From Nocardia acididurans (lineage in GTDB: Bacteria; Actinomycetota; Actinomycetes; Mycobacteriales; Mycobacteriaceae): a stretch of 64,000 nucleotides of DNA. The notes under the pieces were generated by a model. It made no database searches and was not told where the DNA came from. It saw nothing but the letters and a program-made list of their open reading frames with translations. The translations under genes were made by a program, and so were the position numbers. Within the stretch, counting starts at the first letter, position 1; every line of letters begins with the position of its first letter. Below are positions 41,256-52,163 of the stretch, piece after piece. The stretch covers positions 62,001 to 126,000 of the forward strand of contig NZ_JAERRJ010000013.1 of assembly GCF_016741815.1 (NCBI RefSeq). The letters run 5' to 3'.

Positions 41256-41336
41256 TGATCGACAAAGCGGCGCGAATCACCGTTACCGCTGGGCCTGTTC
41301 GGGTATAACGATGCAAATGTCGTTCAGGTGACGCTG

Positions 41337-41342
41337 TAGCCT
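41337..41342 (+). promoter_or_regulatory. -10 element of leaderless dapA
   Basis: TAGCCT is followed by 7 nt and the ATG at 41350; no ribosome site. Confidence 0.55.
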
Positions 41343-41349
41343 TCTGACT

Positions 41350-42258
41350 ATGACGAACGGCGAATCGACGCGAACCGAGCTGCACGCGTCCGGCACAGTA
41401 GGTGTCGCGATGGTGACCCCCTTTACCGCCGAAGGCAAGCTCGATGTCGATGCGGGCGTCGCGCTCGCCGCCCGCCTGGTCGACGGAGGCGTCGACCTCC
41501 TGGCCATCTCCGGCACCACCGGCGAATCGCCCACCACCACCGAGTCGGAGAAGTTCGACCTGCTGCACGCCGTCGTCGACGCCGTCGGCGACCGCGCCAC
41601 CGTCATCGCGGGCGCGGGCACCTACGACACCGCGCACAGCATCGAACTGGCCCGCAACGCCCAGCGTGCCGGGGCGCACGGCCTGCTCGTCGTCACCCCG
41701 TACTACTCGCGTCCCACCCAGGACGGCATCTTCGCGCACTTCACCGCCATCGCGGATGCCACCGATTTGCCGGTGACGCTCTACGACATTCCGCCGCGCT
41801 CGGTGGTGCCCATCGCCACCGAGACCATCAAGCGGCTCGCCGAGCACCCGCGCATCGTCGCGGTGAAGGACGCCAAGGGCGATCTCGGCGCCGGCGCCGA
41901 ACTCATCGCCGAGACCGGGCTGGCCTTCTACTCCGGCGACGATGTGCTGAACCTGCCGTGGCTGTCCATTGGCGCGACCGGATTCATCAGTGTCATCGGG
42001 CATCTGGTGCCCGAGCGGCTGCGTGCCCTCGTCGACGCCTACCGGGCCGGCGATGTCGGGCGCGCCCGCGACCTCAACGCCTCGATGATGCCGCTGAACC
42101 GGGCCATGGCCGGGCTCGGCGGTGTCGCCATGACCAAGGGCGCGCTGCGCCTGCTCGGCATCGAGACCGGCGAACCGCGGCTGCCGCAACTCATGCCGAA
42201 CCCGGACCAACTCGATCTACTCGCGGCTGACCTGCGCGCGGCCGGGGTGCTTGCATGA
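41350..42258 (+). CDS. dapA: 4-hydroxy-tetrahydrodipicolinate synthase
   Basis: DapA condenses pyruvate with aspartate semialdehyde, the committed step to lysine and meso-diaminopimelate. The 302-residue TIM barrel shows GVAMVTPFTAEGKLDVD, the SGTTGESPTTTESEK loop with the catalytic threonines (about residues 55–69), YYSRPTQDGIFAHF with the conserved tyrosine, LYDIPPRSVVPI, and AVKDAKGDL with the Schiff-base lysine (about residue 176). TAGCCT-N7-ATG marks a leaderless transcript. The stop overlaps the RNase J start (ATGA), the arrangement seen in related actinobacteria. Confidence 0.97.
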   Translation: MTNGESTRTELHASGTVGVAMVTPFTAEGKLDVDAGVALAARLVDGGVDLLAISGTTGESPTTTESEKFDLLHAVVDAVGDRATVIAGAGTYDTAHSIELARNAQRAGAHGLLVVTPYYSRPTQDGIFAHFTAIADATDLPVTLYDIPPRSVVPIATETIKRLAEHPRIVAVKDAKGDLGAGAELIAETGLAFYSGDDVLNLPWLSIGATGFISVIGHLVPERLRALVDAYRAGDVGRARDLNASMMPLNRAMAGLGGVAMTKGALRLLGIETGEPRLPQLMPNPDQLDLLAADLRAAGVLA

Positions 42259-44393
42259 CGGGCCCGGCAGACGACGCGCAGGTGACCCCGGCTCGCCGCC
42301 CCCGCCGCACGGCCTCCCGTGCCGCGGGCGCTCCGGCCCCGGCTCCGGCCGAGCCGAAGGCCGCCGCGCAGCCGAAGAAGGCCGGCCACTCCGAAGCGCC
42401 CGCGGTGCATCCGGCCGCCGCGCAGCCGAAGATGGCCACCCAGTCGGAGAGCGTCGCGGAGCAGCCCGCCAAGTCCTCGGCCCGCGCCAAAGCCACGGCC
42501 GAAGCGCCGGAAAGCGATGCGGCACAGCCGGTTCGCGGTGGTTCCGCCCGCGGCGACCGCCGCAACGGCGCGTCTCGCTCCGCGTCGAAGCCGGAGGAGT
42601 CCGCGCCCAAGGGCCGTCAGGGTGATCGCAATCGGCGCGGTGGCGGCGGTGGCCGCGGCCGGCCGGGCGGCGGCCGCAACGACAGGTCCGAGCAGACCGC
42701 GCCGCCGCAGCGCGACCCGCTGGCCCTGGGCATCCCGCCGAAGGCCCCGAAGGGTGGCCTGCGCGTGTTCGCCCTCGGCGGCATCGGCGAAATCGGCCGC
42801 AACATGACGGTTTTCGAATACGACGGCAAGCTGCTGATCATCGACTGCGGTGTGCTGTTCCCCGAGGACCAGCAGCCCGGCGTCGACCTGATCCTGCCCG
42901 ATTTCGGTCCCATCGAGGACCGCATGGACGACATCTCCGCCGTCATCCTCACCCACGGGCACGAGGATCACATCGGCGCGGTGCCGTTCCTGCTTCGCCT
43001 ACGCCGCGACATCCCGGTCATCGGCGCGAAGTTCACCCTCGCCCTGGTCGCCGCCAAGTGCCGCGAACATCGCCTGCAGCCCAAGCTGATCGAGGTCATC
43101 GAAGGCCAGCGCACCCAGCACGGGCCGTTCGACTGCGAGTACTTCGCCGTCAACCACTCCATCCCGGATGCCATCGCCGTGGCCGTGCGCACCCCCGCGG
43201 GTCTGGCCCTGCACACCGGTGACATCAAGCTCGATCAGCTGCCGCTCGACGGCCGTCTCACCGACCTGGCCGGTTTCTCCCGCCTGGGCGACGAGGGCGT
43301 GGATCTGTTCCTGGTCGACTCCACCAATGCCGAGGTGCCCGGCTTCGTCACGCCCGAGCGTGAGATCGGCCCGGTGCTCGACAATGTGATCGGCAAGGCC
43401 AAGGGCCGGGTCATCGTGGCCTCCTTCGCCTCGCATGTGCATCGCATCCAGCAGGTGGTGGAGGTGGCGCAGCGCTACGACCGCCGCATCTGCTTCGTGG
43501 GCCGCTCCATGGTCCGCAATATGCAGATCGCCCAGGATCTCGGCTACCTGGATGTGCCGGACGGTCTGGTGGTCGATCTGGATCAGGCCGCGAACCTGCC
43601 GGTGCACAAGCTGGTGCTCATCTCGACCGGCTCCCAGGGTGAACCGCTGTCGGCGCTGTCGCGGATGGCGCGCGGCGACCACCGGCAGATCAACATCCGC
43701 GCCGACGATCTCGTGGTGCTGGCGTCCTCGCTGATCCCCGGCAACGAGAACGCGGTCTTCGCCGTGGTGAACGGCCTGGCCCGGGTCGGCGCGACCGTGA
43801 TCACCCAGCAGAACGCGAAAGTCCATGTGTCCGGCCATGCTTCGGCCGGCGAGCTGCTGTACCTCTACAACGCGGTGCGCCCCACCAACGCCATGCCCGT
43901 GCACGGCGAGTGGCGGCACCTGCGCGCCAACGGCGCGCTCGCGGTGGCGACCGGCGTTCCCGAGGAGCGGGTCGTGCTGGCCGAGAACGGCGTGGTCGTC
44001 GACCTGGTCGACGGCATCGCCACCATCACCGGCCGGGTTCCGGTCGGCCAGGTGTACGTGGACGGCCTGTCCGTCGGCGACGTCGGCGAATCCACCCTCT
44101 CGGATCGTCTGGTCCTCGGTGAGGGCGGCTTCATCTCCATCACGGTCGCCGTCGATTCGACCACCGGAAAGCCGGTCAGCGCGCCGGAGGTGCACGGCCG
44201 CGGCTTCTCCGAGGATCCCGAGGCCCTCGACGACGCCCACGAACTGGTCGAAGCCGAACTGCGCCGCCTCACCAACGAGGGCGTCACCGACACCCACCGC
44301 ATCGCGCAGAGCGTGCGCCGTGTGGTGGGGCGCTGGGTCGCCGAAACCTACCGCCGCCGCCCGATGATCGTCCCGACAGTCATCGGCGTCTAG
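42255..44393 (+). CDS. rnj: Ribonuclease J with long N-terminal extension
   Basis: A 712-residue metallo-beta-lactamase/beta-CASP ribonuclease with 5'-to-3' exo- and endonuclease activity, part of RNA decay with PNPase. The metal motif THGHEDHIGAVPF is near residues 234–246; LHTGDIKLDQ, DSTNAEVPGF and the beta-CASP motifs VSGHASAGEL and PVHGEWRHL follow. The first about 155 residues are a low-complexity Ala/Pro/Lys/Arg tail with repeated AQPKK/AQPKM units and a GGGGRGRPGGGR stretch, likely disordered and RNA- or partner-binding; the enzyme core begins at about LGIPPKAPKGGLRVFALGG. The ATG overlaps the dapA stop. A perfect terminator hairpin follows. Confidence 0.96.
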   Translation: MTGPADDAQVTPARRPRRTASRAAGAPAPAPAEPKAAAQPKKAGHSEAPAVHPAAAQPKMATQSESVAEQPAKSSARAKATAEAPESDAAQPVRGGSARGDRRNGASRSASKPEESAPKGRQGDRNRRGGGGGRGRPGGGRNDRSEQTAPPQRDPLALGIPPKAPKGGLRVFALGGIGEIGRNMTVFEYDGKLLIIDCGVLFPEDQQPGVDLILPDFGPIEDRMDDISAVILTHGHEDHIGAVPFLLRLRRDIPVIGAKFTLALVAAKCREHRLQPKLIEVIEGQRTQHGPFDCEYFAVNHSIPDAIAVAVRTPAGLALHTGDIKLDQLPLDGRLTDLAGFSRLGDEGVDLFLVDSTNAEVPGFVTPEREIGPVLDNVIGKAKGRVIVASFASHVHRIQQVVEVAQRYDRRICFVGRSMVRNMQIAQDLGYLDVPDGLVVDLDQAANLPVHKLVLISTGSQGEPLSALSRMARGDHRQINIRADDLVVLASSLIPGNENAVFAVVNGLARVGATVITQQNAKVHVSGHASAGELLYLYNAVRPTNAMPVHGEWRHLRANGALAVATGVPEERVVLAENGVVVDLVDGIATITGRVPVGQVYVDGLSVGDVGESTLSDRLVLGEGGFISITVAVDSTTGKPVSAPEVHGRGFSEDPEALDDAHELVEAELRRLTNEGVTDTHRIAQSVRRVVGRWVAETYRRRPMIVPTVIGV

Positions 44394-44410
44394 CGCTGGT
44401 ACTCGAAGAG

Positions 44411-44446
44411 CAAGCGCCCCAGCAGCTCTCGCTGCTGGGGCGCTTG
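44411..44446. terminator. Terminator hairpin between rnj and a convergent gene
   Basis: CAAGCGCCCCAGCAG and CTGCTGGGGCGCTTG, 15-nt perfect arms around a 6-nt loop, followed by TGTT. Usable from both sides. Confidence 0.85.
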
Positions 44447-44471
44447 TGTTGCAGGGCGATCGGGTCCCGCC

Positions 44472-45008
44472 TCACTCCTGGCAGGCGGCCGAATCGAGTT
44501 TGGCGGACTTCACGATGGAGCAGGCGAAGGTGTGGTCGACCTTCCACTCGGTGTCCTCGGCGACGAAGGCGACGGTGGCGTTCTCCACCGGCTTGCCGCC
44601 GATGGTAATCTTCGCGTCGGCGGTGAGCTTGCCGTCCGTGGGCTCCGAGACGCCGATGATCTCGACGGTCACATTGTTCTGTTCGGCGGCGTCCACGAGT
44701 TTGGTGACCAGCTGCGGGTCCTGACCCGCGTTCTCGATCCAGTCGACCTTGGTCTTGGGGTCGATCGAGGAGTCGAAGGCCTTGGTGATCTTCTCGTTCA
44801 ACTCCGCGACGGTGGGTTTGGCCAGATTCGGGGCCGGGGTGGTCACCGGCGCGGTGCCGTCCACGGCGCCGTCGGTGTCGGTGGTGCCGTCGAACACCGC
44901 CGAGGTGGTGTTCTCGGTGGTCTGCGCGTCGTCGGATCCGCAGGCGGTCAGGCCGAGTGCGGCGGCCAGCACGGAGGCGGTCGCGACACGGAAGAGGTTG
45001 TGCTTCAA
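44472..45008 (-). CDS. Mtb12-like (low-molecular-weight antigen) lipoprotein
   Basis: A 178-residue lipoprotein. The signal LFRVATASVLAAALGLTACG gives a lipobox at LTAC (Cys about 21). After an Asp/Thr linker comes a compact domain (LAKPTVAELNEKITKAFDSS, VDWIENAGQDPQLVTKLVDA, VAFVAEDTEWKVDHTFACS) laid out like the C-terminal domain of the secreted antigen Mtb12. The frame is open further upstream, but TTG 45008 is selected because the lipoprotein signal begins there and AAGGAAA lies about 5 nt before it. Convergent with rnj across the hairpin. Confidence 0.8.
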   Translation of the reverse strand: MKHNLFRVATASVLAAALGLTACGSDDAQTTENTTSAVFDGTTDTDGAVDGTAPVTTPAPNLAKPTVAELNEKITKAFDSSIDPKTKVDWIENAGQDPQLVTKLVDAAEQNNVTVEIIGVSEPTDGKLTADAKITIGGKPVENATVAFVAEDTEWKVDHTFACSIVKSAKLDSAACQE

Positions 45009-45033
45009 CGTATTTCCTTCGGGTTCGAGGCGA

Positions 45034-45372
45034 TCAGAGCTGGTATCCGGTCGTGCAACTCCAGTGCACGACCGACGCGTCGGCGGCATTGCGGTTCAGC
45101 GCCTGACCGCGCGCCGCGGCCTTCGAACTGCCCACGCCGAAGGTGTATTTGTTGCTGCGCTTGGAGAAGGCCACCGCGCCGCACCCGTTGGAGAACCGTG
45201 CGACGACCTTGCAATCCCCTCGGCCGCACTGGTCCATCGCGGCGGCCGCCGCGGCGGAGCTGGTGGCGGCGTCGACCGCGTAGCCGAGGTGGCCGCTCGG
45301 TGACAGTGCAGTACTTCGATATCCGCTGCTGCGAATTCGAATGCTGTTGCCAGTCGACTGAATTGACGGTTG
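45034..45372 (-). pseudogene. DUF4189 domain gene with missing or disrupted 5' end
   Basis: The minus-strand frame from the stop at 45373–45375 down to 45034 encodes an intact DUF4189 body: GYRSTALSPSGHLGYAVDAA, then SSAAAAAAMDQCGRGDCKVV, FSNGCGAVAFSK and the ending HWSCTTGYQL, with the family's paired cysteines. These proteins are normally secreted, but no signal peptide precedes GYRSTAL in this frame and there is no ATG, GTG or TTG upstream of the ATG at 45237, which would cut the domain in half. Another frame upstream reads LATAFEFAAADIE, a possible signal-peptide remnant, so a frameshift near 45310–45330 is a simple explanation. A CTG start at 45306 cannot be excluded. Confidence 0.55.
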
Positions 45373-45541
45373 TCAATATGGAATCGACTGGCGCCGAACC
45401 TATGTGCTCGGTGCTTGCCACCTCTGGGCTGACTTGATAGTGGGGGAGCGAGCTTACGGAAGACCGTGTGGTTCGCTTAACGGCCGATTGCGGTCCACTT
45501 GCCGAGGGCCTGCGGGCGTGGCAGGCACTGGACGGTCGGGT

Positions 45542-45547
45542 TAGGGT
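45542..45547 (+). promoter_or_regulatory. -10 element of leaderless TIGR03085 gene
   Basis: TAGGGT is followed by 6 nt and the ATG at 45554; no ribosome site. Confidence 0.5.
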
Positions 45548-45553
45548 TTCCTC

Positions 45554-46171
45554 ATGAGCATGGCCCAGAGGGAACGTCAGGCACTGGTGCGCGCGATGGC
45601 CGACACCGGCCCCGACGCCCCCACCCTGTGCGGCGATTGGACGGTGCGAGATCTCGCGGCCCACTTGATTGTTCGCGAGCGCCGTCCCGATGCCGCCCCG
45701 GGCATCTTCCTCAAGCCCTTCGCGCCCTACGAGGAGAACGTGCGCCGCAAGGTGGCCGGGCGCGAATTCCCGGAACTGCTCGACCAGGTGCGCACCGGCC
45801 CGCCCTTCTACCTGCGCCCGGTCGACGCCCTCATGAACCTCACCGAGATGTTCGTGCACCACGAGGACGTCCGCCGCGGCACGCCGGGCTGGGAACCGCG
45901 TCAGCTGCCCGCCGCCGACGAGGCCCGGATCTGGAAGGTGCTGACCGGTATGGCGCGCATGGCATATCGCAAATCACCGGTTACTGTCGCGCTCGCGACG
46001 CCCGACGGTCGCCGCACCGTCACGCACAAGGCCGGGGATCGCACCGTCGTCCTCGTCGGCCCGCCCTCGGAGCTCCTGCTGCACGCTTTCGGCCGCGACG
46101 AGGTGCGGCTCGAGGCCACCGGCGAGCCCGCGGATGTGGAGACCGTCTTCGCCCTCGACCGCAGCGTGTGA
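45554..46171 (+). CDS. TIGR03085-type metal-binding protein (mycothiol-dependent isomerase/DinB-like fold)
   Basis: A 205-residue member of the actinobacterial TIGR03085 group within the maleylpyruvate isomerase/DinB-like superfamily. It has an N-terminal four-helix bundle with the expected pattern TLCGDWTVRDLAAHLIVRER (about residues 25–44, first His ligand) and LTEMFVHHEDVRRG (about 97–110, further His ligands), then a C-terminal SCP2-like beta region (VVLVGPPSELLLHAFGRDEV). Mycothiol-dependent thiol chemistry is the family expectation; the substrate is unknown. Leaderless start TAGGGT-N6-ATG. Stands alone before the SARP gene. Confidence 0.85.
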   Translation: MSMAQRERQALVRAMADTGPDAPTLCGDWTVRDLAAHLIVRERRPDAAPGIFLKPFAPYEENVRRKVAGREFPELLDQVRTGPPFYLRPVDALMNLTEMFVHHEDVRRGTPGWEPRQLPAADEARIWKVLTGMARMAYRKSPVTVALATPDGRRTVTHKAGDRTVVLVGPPSELLLHAFGRDEVRLEATGEPADVETVFALDRSV

Positions 46172-46237
46172 CGGTCCGGCCGCGGGCGCTCGAGCGATCC
46201 CGAGTGGTATTCGGCGTGCGCGTCATGAAACGATCAC

Positions 46238-46270
46238 GCGACGAACGGTAGTTTTCGTGCGACGAACGGT
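46238..46270. promoter_or_regulatory. 12-bp direct repeat upstream of SARP gene
   Basis: GCGACGAACGGT occurs exactly at 46238–46249 and 46259–46270, 21 bp apart. SARP proteins bind direct repeats on one face of the helix near the -35 region, so this could be the autoregulatory site of the gene at 46319. Confidence 0.55.
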
Positions 46271-46318
46271 CGAAGCGCCGGTTCGCCGGATGTCCGTGGT
46301 GTGATGAGGTGGTAGGCA

Positions 46319-49300
46319 ATGTCTTGGCAACTGACGGTTCTCGGACCGGTCGAGTTGAGGGTGGCGGACACGCCGACCCCGGCCATGCCACCCAAACAGC
46401 AGGCGGCGCTGGCGATACTGGCCGGCTCGGCGGGGCGCACGGTCTCGATCGAGGAGCTCGTCGACGGCATCTGGGGCGCCGATCGCCCGTCCTCGGCGGT
46501 CGGCTCACTGCGCAACTACGCCTGGGCGCTGCGTAAACATTTTGCCGCACAACGGGATTCGGTACCAGCCGCGGCCATGGACGATCCGGCCGGGGCGTCG
46601 GCGACCGCATGTGGTTCGGTGCGGTTGTCGTCGGAGACGCGCGGTTACCGGCTGGAGGGTTCGATCGAACTCGACGCCGATCAGGTCGAGCGGCTGCGCG
46701 CCGAAGCCGAGACCGCGCGGGCCGGAGGCTATCTCGATCATGCCGAAGCGGCCTTGCGGGCGGCGCTGCTGCTGTGGCGGGGCGACCCGCTGACGGGGGT
46801 GCCGGGGCCGTGGGCCGCCGCCGAGCGCACCCGGCTGCGCCGCCTGCAGCGCGCGCTACAGGAGGATCTCGCCGATATCGCGGTGCGGCGCGGCGACTAC
46901 CTGCACGCGATCGGTGATCTCGAGGCCCTCATCGCAGGCGATCCGCTCAGCGAACGCCTGCGCGGACTGCTCATGACCGCGCTGTACCGGGCCGGACGCC
47001 GGACCGAGGCGCTGGAGGAGTATCAGCGCGTCCGCCGGGTGCTGGTGTCGCAGCAGGGCATCGAACCCGGACCCGTGCTGGTGGAACTGCACCGCCGGAT
47101 CCTGGCCGACGAATTGCCCGCCGAACCGGAGTCGGCTCCCGCGGTCGCTCCGAAACCGGCCCAATTGCCGCCGGATACCACCGATTTCACCGGTCGGCAG
47201 GAATTGGTGCGCGGTCTCGGCGTCGCCCTCGCCCACCCGGGCGCGCTGGTCGCCATCTCCGGGATGGGCGGCGTCGGCAAGACGACGCTGGCCCTGCATG
47301 TGGCACACCGGATCCGGGAGAATTATCCCGACGGTCAGCTGTATGTGGACCTGCACGGGGCCGATGCCGAACCGGTCGAGCCCGAACATGTGCTCGGCGC
47401 GTTCCTGCGCGCACTGGGCGTCCCGCAGCGTGAGGTCCCCGCCGGTGTCGACGAGCGGGCCGCGCTGTACCGCTCCGCCATCAGCGGTCGCCGCCTGCTG
47501 TTCCTGCTCGACAATGCCCGGGACGCGGCGCAGGTCGCGCCGCTGCTGCCCGGCGAGCCCGGATGCGCCGTCCTGGTCACCGCGCGCCGGCCGTTCACCG
47601 CACTGCCCGGCGTACATTCGGCCGCCCTGCGCGTTCTCGAACCCCGGGAAGCGGTGGAACTGTTCTCCCGCATCGTGGGATACCACCGTGTGGCCGCCGA
47701 ACCCGAGGCGGCGCGCCGCATTGTCGATCTGTGCGGCCTGCTGCCGATGGCGGTCCGCATCGTCGCGGCCCGCGTCGCCGCCCGGCCGCAGTGGACCATC
47801 GTCTCCGAGGCCGACCGCCTGGCCGCCGACCGCCACGACCTGGACCGCTTCCGCGCCGGTGATCTCGCCCTGACCGCCGCCTTCCGCGCCGGCTACGAGC
47901 AGCTCCCGCCCGCCGCCGCCCGCGCCTTCCGCCTGCTCGCGGTGGCCGAACTGCCCGATCTGCCGCTGGCCGCCACCGCCGCGGTCCTCGACACCCTCGA
48001 GCCCATCGCCGAGGACCTGTGCGAGGAACTCGTCGACCGGGCCATGCTCGAAACCGTCGGCCGCGGCCGCTACCACTACCACGACCTCATGCGCCTGTTC
48101 GCCCTGAGCCGCCGCGCGGACGGCAACGGCCACAACATGATTGCCGACGGCCCCGATACGGATGCGCGTCGCGGCGGTGACGTGGACGTGACGGCGCGGC
48201 TGCTCGACTACTACCTGGCCACCATGAAAACCGTGCTGCGCGTGCGGCATCCGGGCTTGCGGCTGCGGCTCGCGCCGACCGGGCATCCGGGGACGCGGCT
48301 CGCGGATCTGGACGCCACCCGCGATTTCCTCACCGTGGAGCGGCGGAATCTGGTCGCGCTGTATCGGCTCGCCGTCGCGGGCACCCCGCATCACCGCACG
48401 CTCGCCGCGGATCTGGCCCTGGCGGTGGGGGAGACCATGCTGGCCAGTGACGCCACCGTCGATATCGAGAAGGCCCTCGAGGAGCTGATCCGCGCGACCG
48501 AGGCCGACGGCAACCGGGTGGCGACCCAGCGTGCCCGGCTCGCACTGGTTTTCGTGCAGGTCGCCGAATTGAGCGATCCGGTGCGGGGAGCCGAGCACGT
48601 GCGGCGGCTGCTCGACGACGTGGATCCGGACTCCGAGCCGTGGGTGGCCGGAACCACCCACGTCTTCGCGGGCATTGTCGAACTGCATCAGCACGAACCC
48701 GCCCGCGCCAGTGCGTTCTTCGCCGACGCCCTGCGCTATTTCCGCAGTGGCGCGAGCCCGGAATGCGTGCGTGTGGCCTATTCCTTCCTCGCCCAGGCGT
48801 ATTCGGCCGCCGGCCGCCACCGCGACTCCCTCGCCGCGGCCGCGCGCGCCGTGGTCGGCGACAGTCACCCGGGCACCCGCCGCAACATCATGTGGGCGCT
48901 GACCGAAGCCGCCTGGGTCATGAGCAGCGAGGGCGAGGCCGACCTCGGCTGCGACCTCTTCGACGCCGCCCTGCACGCCGCCCGCCGCGCCGGCAGCACC
49001 CGCTTCGAATCGGCGGTGCACGCCCGCGCCGCCCTGGCGCACCTGACCGCGGGCCGCCTGTCCCAGGCCGCCGAGCAGGCCGAACGCGCCGAGGCCACCC
49101 GTGACTCGGGCCGGGTGGGCGTGGTCCACACCTACAACCTGCTGGTCCGCTACACGGCGCTGCGGCACCTCGGCCGCAATGTCGATGCCGCCGAATGCTA
49201 TCGATCCGCCTGCACTCAGATCCCGGATTTCGATGCCGCCCTGACCCGCTGGACCACCCTGGTCGCCACCCGCCCCGCCCTCGCCGCCCGCGACGATCGT

Positions 49301-49327
49301 CAGCCCGCCCTCCCCGCGGCGCACTGA
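46319..49327 (+). CDS. AfsR/SARP-type regulator with NB-ARC and TPR domains
   Basis: A 1002-residue signal-integrating activator. Residues 1–100 are an OmpR-type winged helix (LTVLGPVELRV, RTVSIEELVDGIWGADRP); about 100–270 a bacterial transcriptional activation domain (LQEDLADIAVRRGDYLHAIG, YRAGRRTEALEEYQRVRRVL); about 290–600 an NB-ARC ATPase with Walker A ISGMGGVGKTTLALHVA (about 313–329), Walker B LLFLLDNARD and LCGLLPMAVRIVAA; the rest is TPR-like. Streptomyces AfsR and its relatives turn on secondary metabolism, but no biosynthetic cluster adjoins. A 12-bp direct repeat precedes the gene. Confidence 0.92.
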   Translation: MSWQLTVLGPVELRVADTPTPAMPPKQQAALAILAGSAGRTVSIEELVDGIWGADRPSSAVGSLRNYAWALRKHFAAQRDSVPAAAMDDPAGASATACGSVRLSSETRGYRLEGSIELDADQVERLRAEAETARAGGYLDHAEAALRAALLLWRGDPLTGVPGPWAAAERTRLRRLQRALQEDLADIAVRRGDYLHAIGDLEALIAGDPLSERLRGLLMTALYRAGRRTEALEEYQRVRRVLVSQQGIEPGPVLVELHRRILADELPAEPESAPAVAPKPAQLPPDTTDFTGRQELVRGLGVALAHPGALVAISGMGGVGKTTLALHVAHRIRENYPDGQLYVDLHGADAEPVEPEHVLGAFLRALGVPQREVPAGVDERAALYRSAISGRRLLFLLDNARDAAQVAPLLPGEPGCAVLVTARRPFTALPGVHSAALRVLEPREAVELFSRIVGYHRVAAEPEAARRIVDLCGLLPMAVRIVAARVAARPQWTIVSEADRLAADRHDLDRFRAGDLALTAAFRAGYEQLPPAAARAFRLLAVAELPDLPLAATAAVLDTLEPIAEDLCEELVDRAMLETVGRGRYHYHDLMRLFALSRRADGNGHNMIADGPDTDARRGGDVDVTARLLDYYLATMKTVLRVRHPGLRLRLAPTGHPGTRLADLDATRDFLTVERRNLVALYRLAVAGTPHHRTLAADLALAVGETMLASDATVDIEKALEELIRATEADGNRVATQRARLALVFVQVAELSDPVRGAEHVRRLLDDVDPDSEPWVAGTTHVFAGIVELHQHEPARASAFFADALRYFRSGASPECVRVAYSFLAQAYSAAGRHRDSLAAAARAVVGDSHPGTRRNIMWALTEAAWVMSSEGEADLGCDLFDAALHAARRAGSTRFESAVHARAALAHLTAGRLSQAAEQAERAEATRDSGRVGVVHTYNLLVRYTALRHLGRNVDAAECYRSACTQIPDFDAALTRWTTLVATRPALAARDDRQPALPAAH

Positions 49328-49536
49328 CCTGCCCGCCCCGTGGTGCCGTCGCGCGCGGGGTGTTCGCGCGTAGAGTGTCGAACGGCACTTCGCCCGCCGG
49401 GGCCGGATGAGCTCGTGATCTTGGCTGGTCACGAATGGTTTTCCGGGCGGCCGGGCCGGATTGTGGCGGTGGAGGGCCGGGCGCGTGATGTGGGTGAGCC
49501 GTGTGTTGCGGATGGTCCGTATGGGGCGGTTGCGGC

Positions 49537-49542
49537 TAGCCT
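49537..49542 (+). promoter_or_regulatory. -10 element of leaderless ftsK
   Basis: TAGCCT is followed by 6 nt and the ATG at 49549; no ribosome site. Confidence 0.55.
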
Positions 49543-49548
49543 GGGGGC

Positions 49549-52158
<2,610 letters not shown>

Positions 52159-52163
52159 TCGCG

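Noticed and set aside
45005..45862. Long minus-strand frame across the DUF4189 region and TIGR03085 gene
   Set aside because: Does not contain the DUF4189 residues, which are in another frame, and runs antisense to the TIGR03085 gene.
46856..49327. Idea that the SARP gene lies in a biosynthetic cluster
   Set aside because: No polyketide, peptide synthetase or tailoring genes adjoin; neighbours are a TIGR03085 protein and ftsK.
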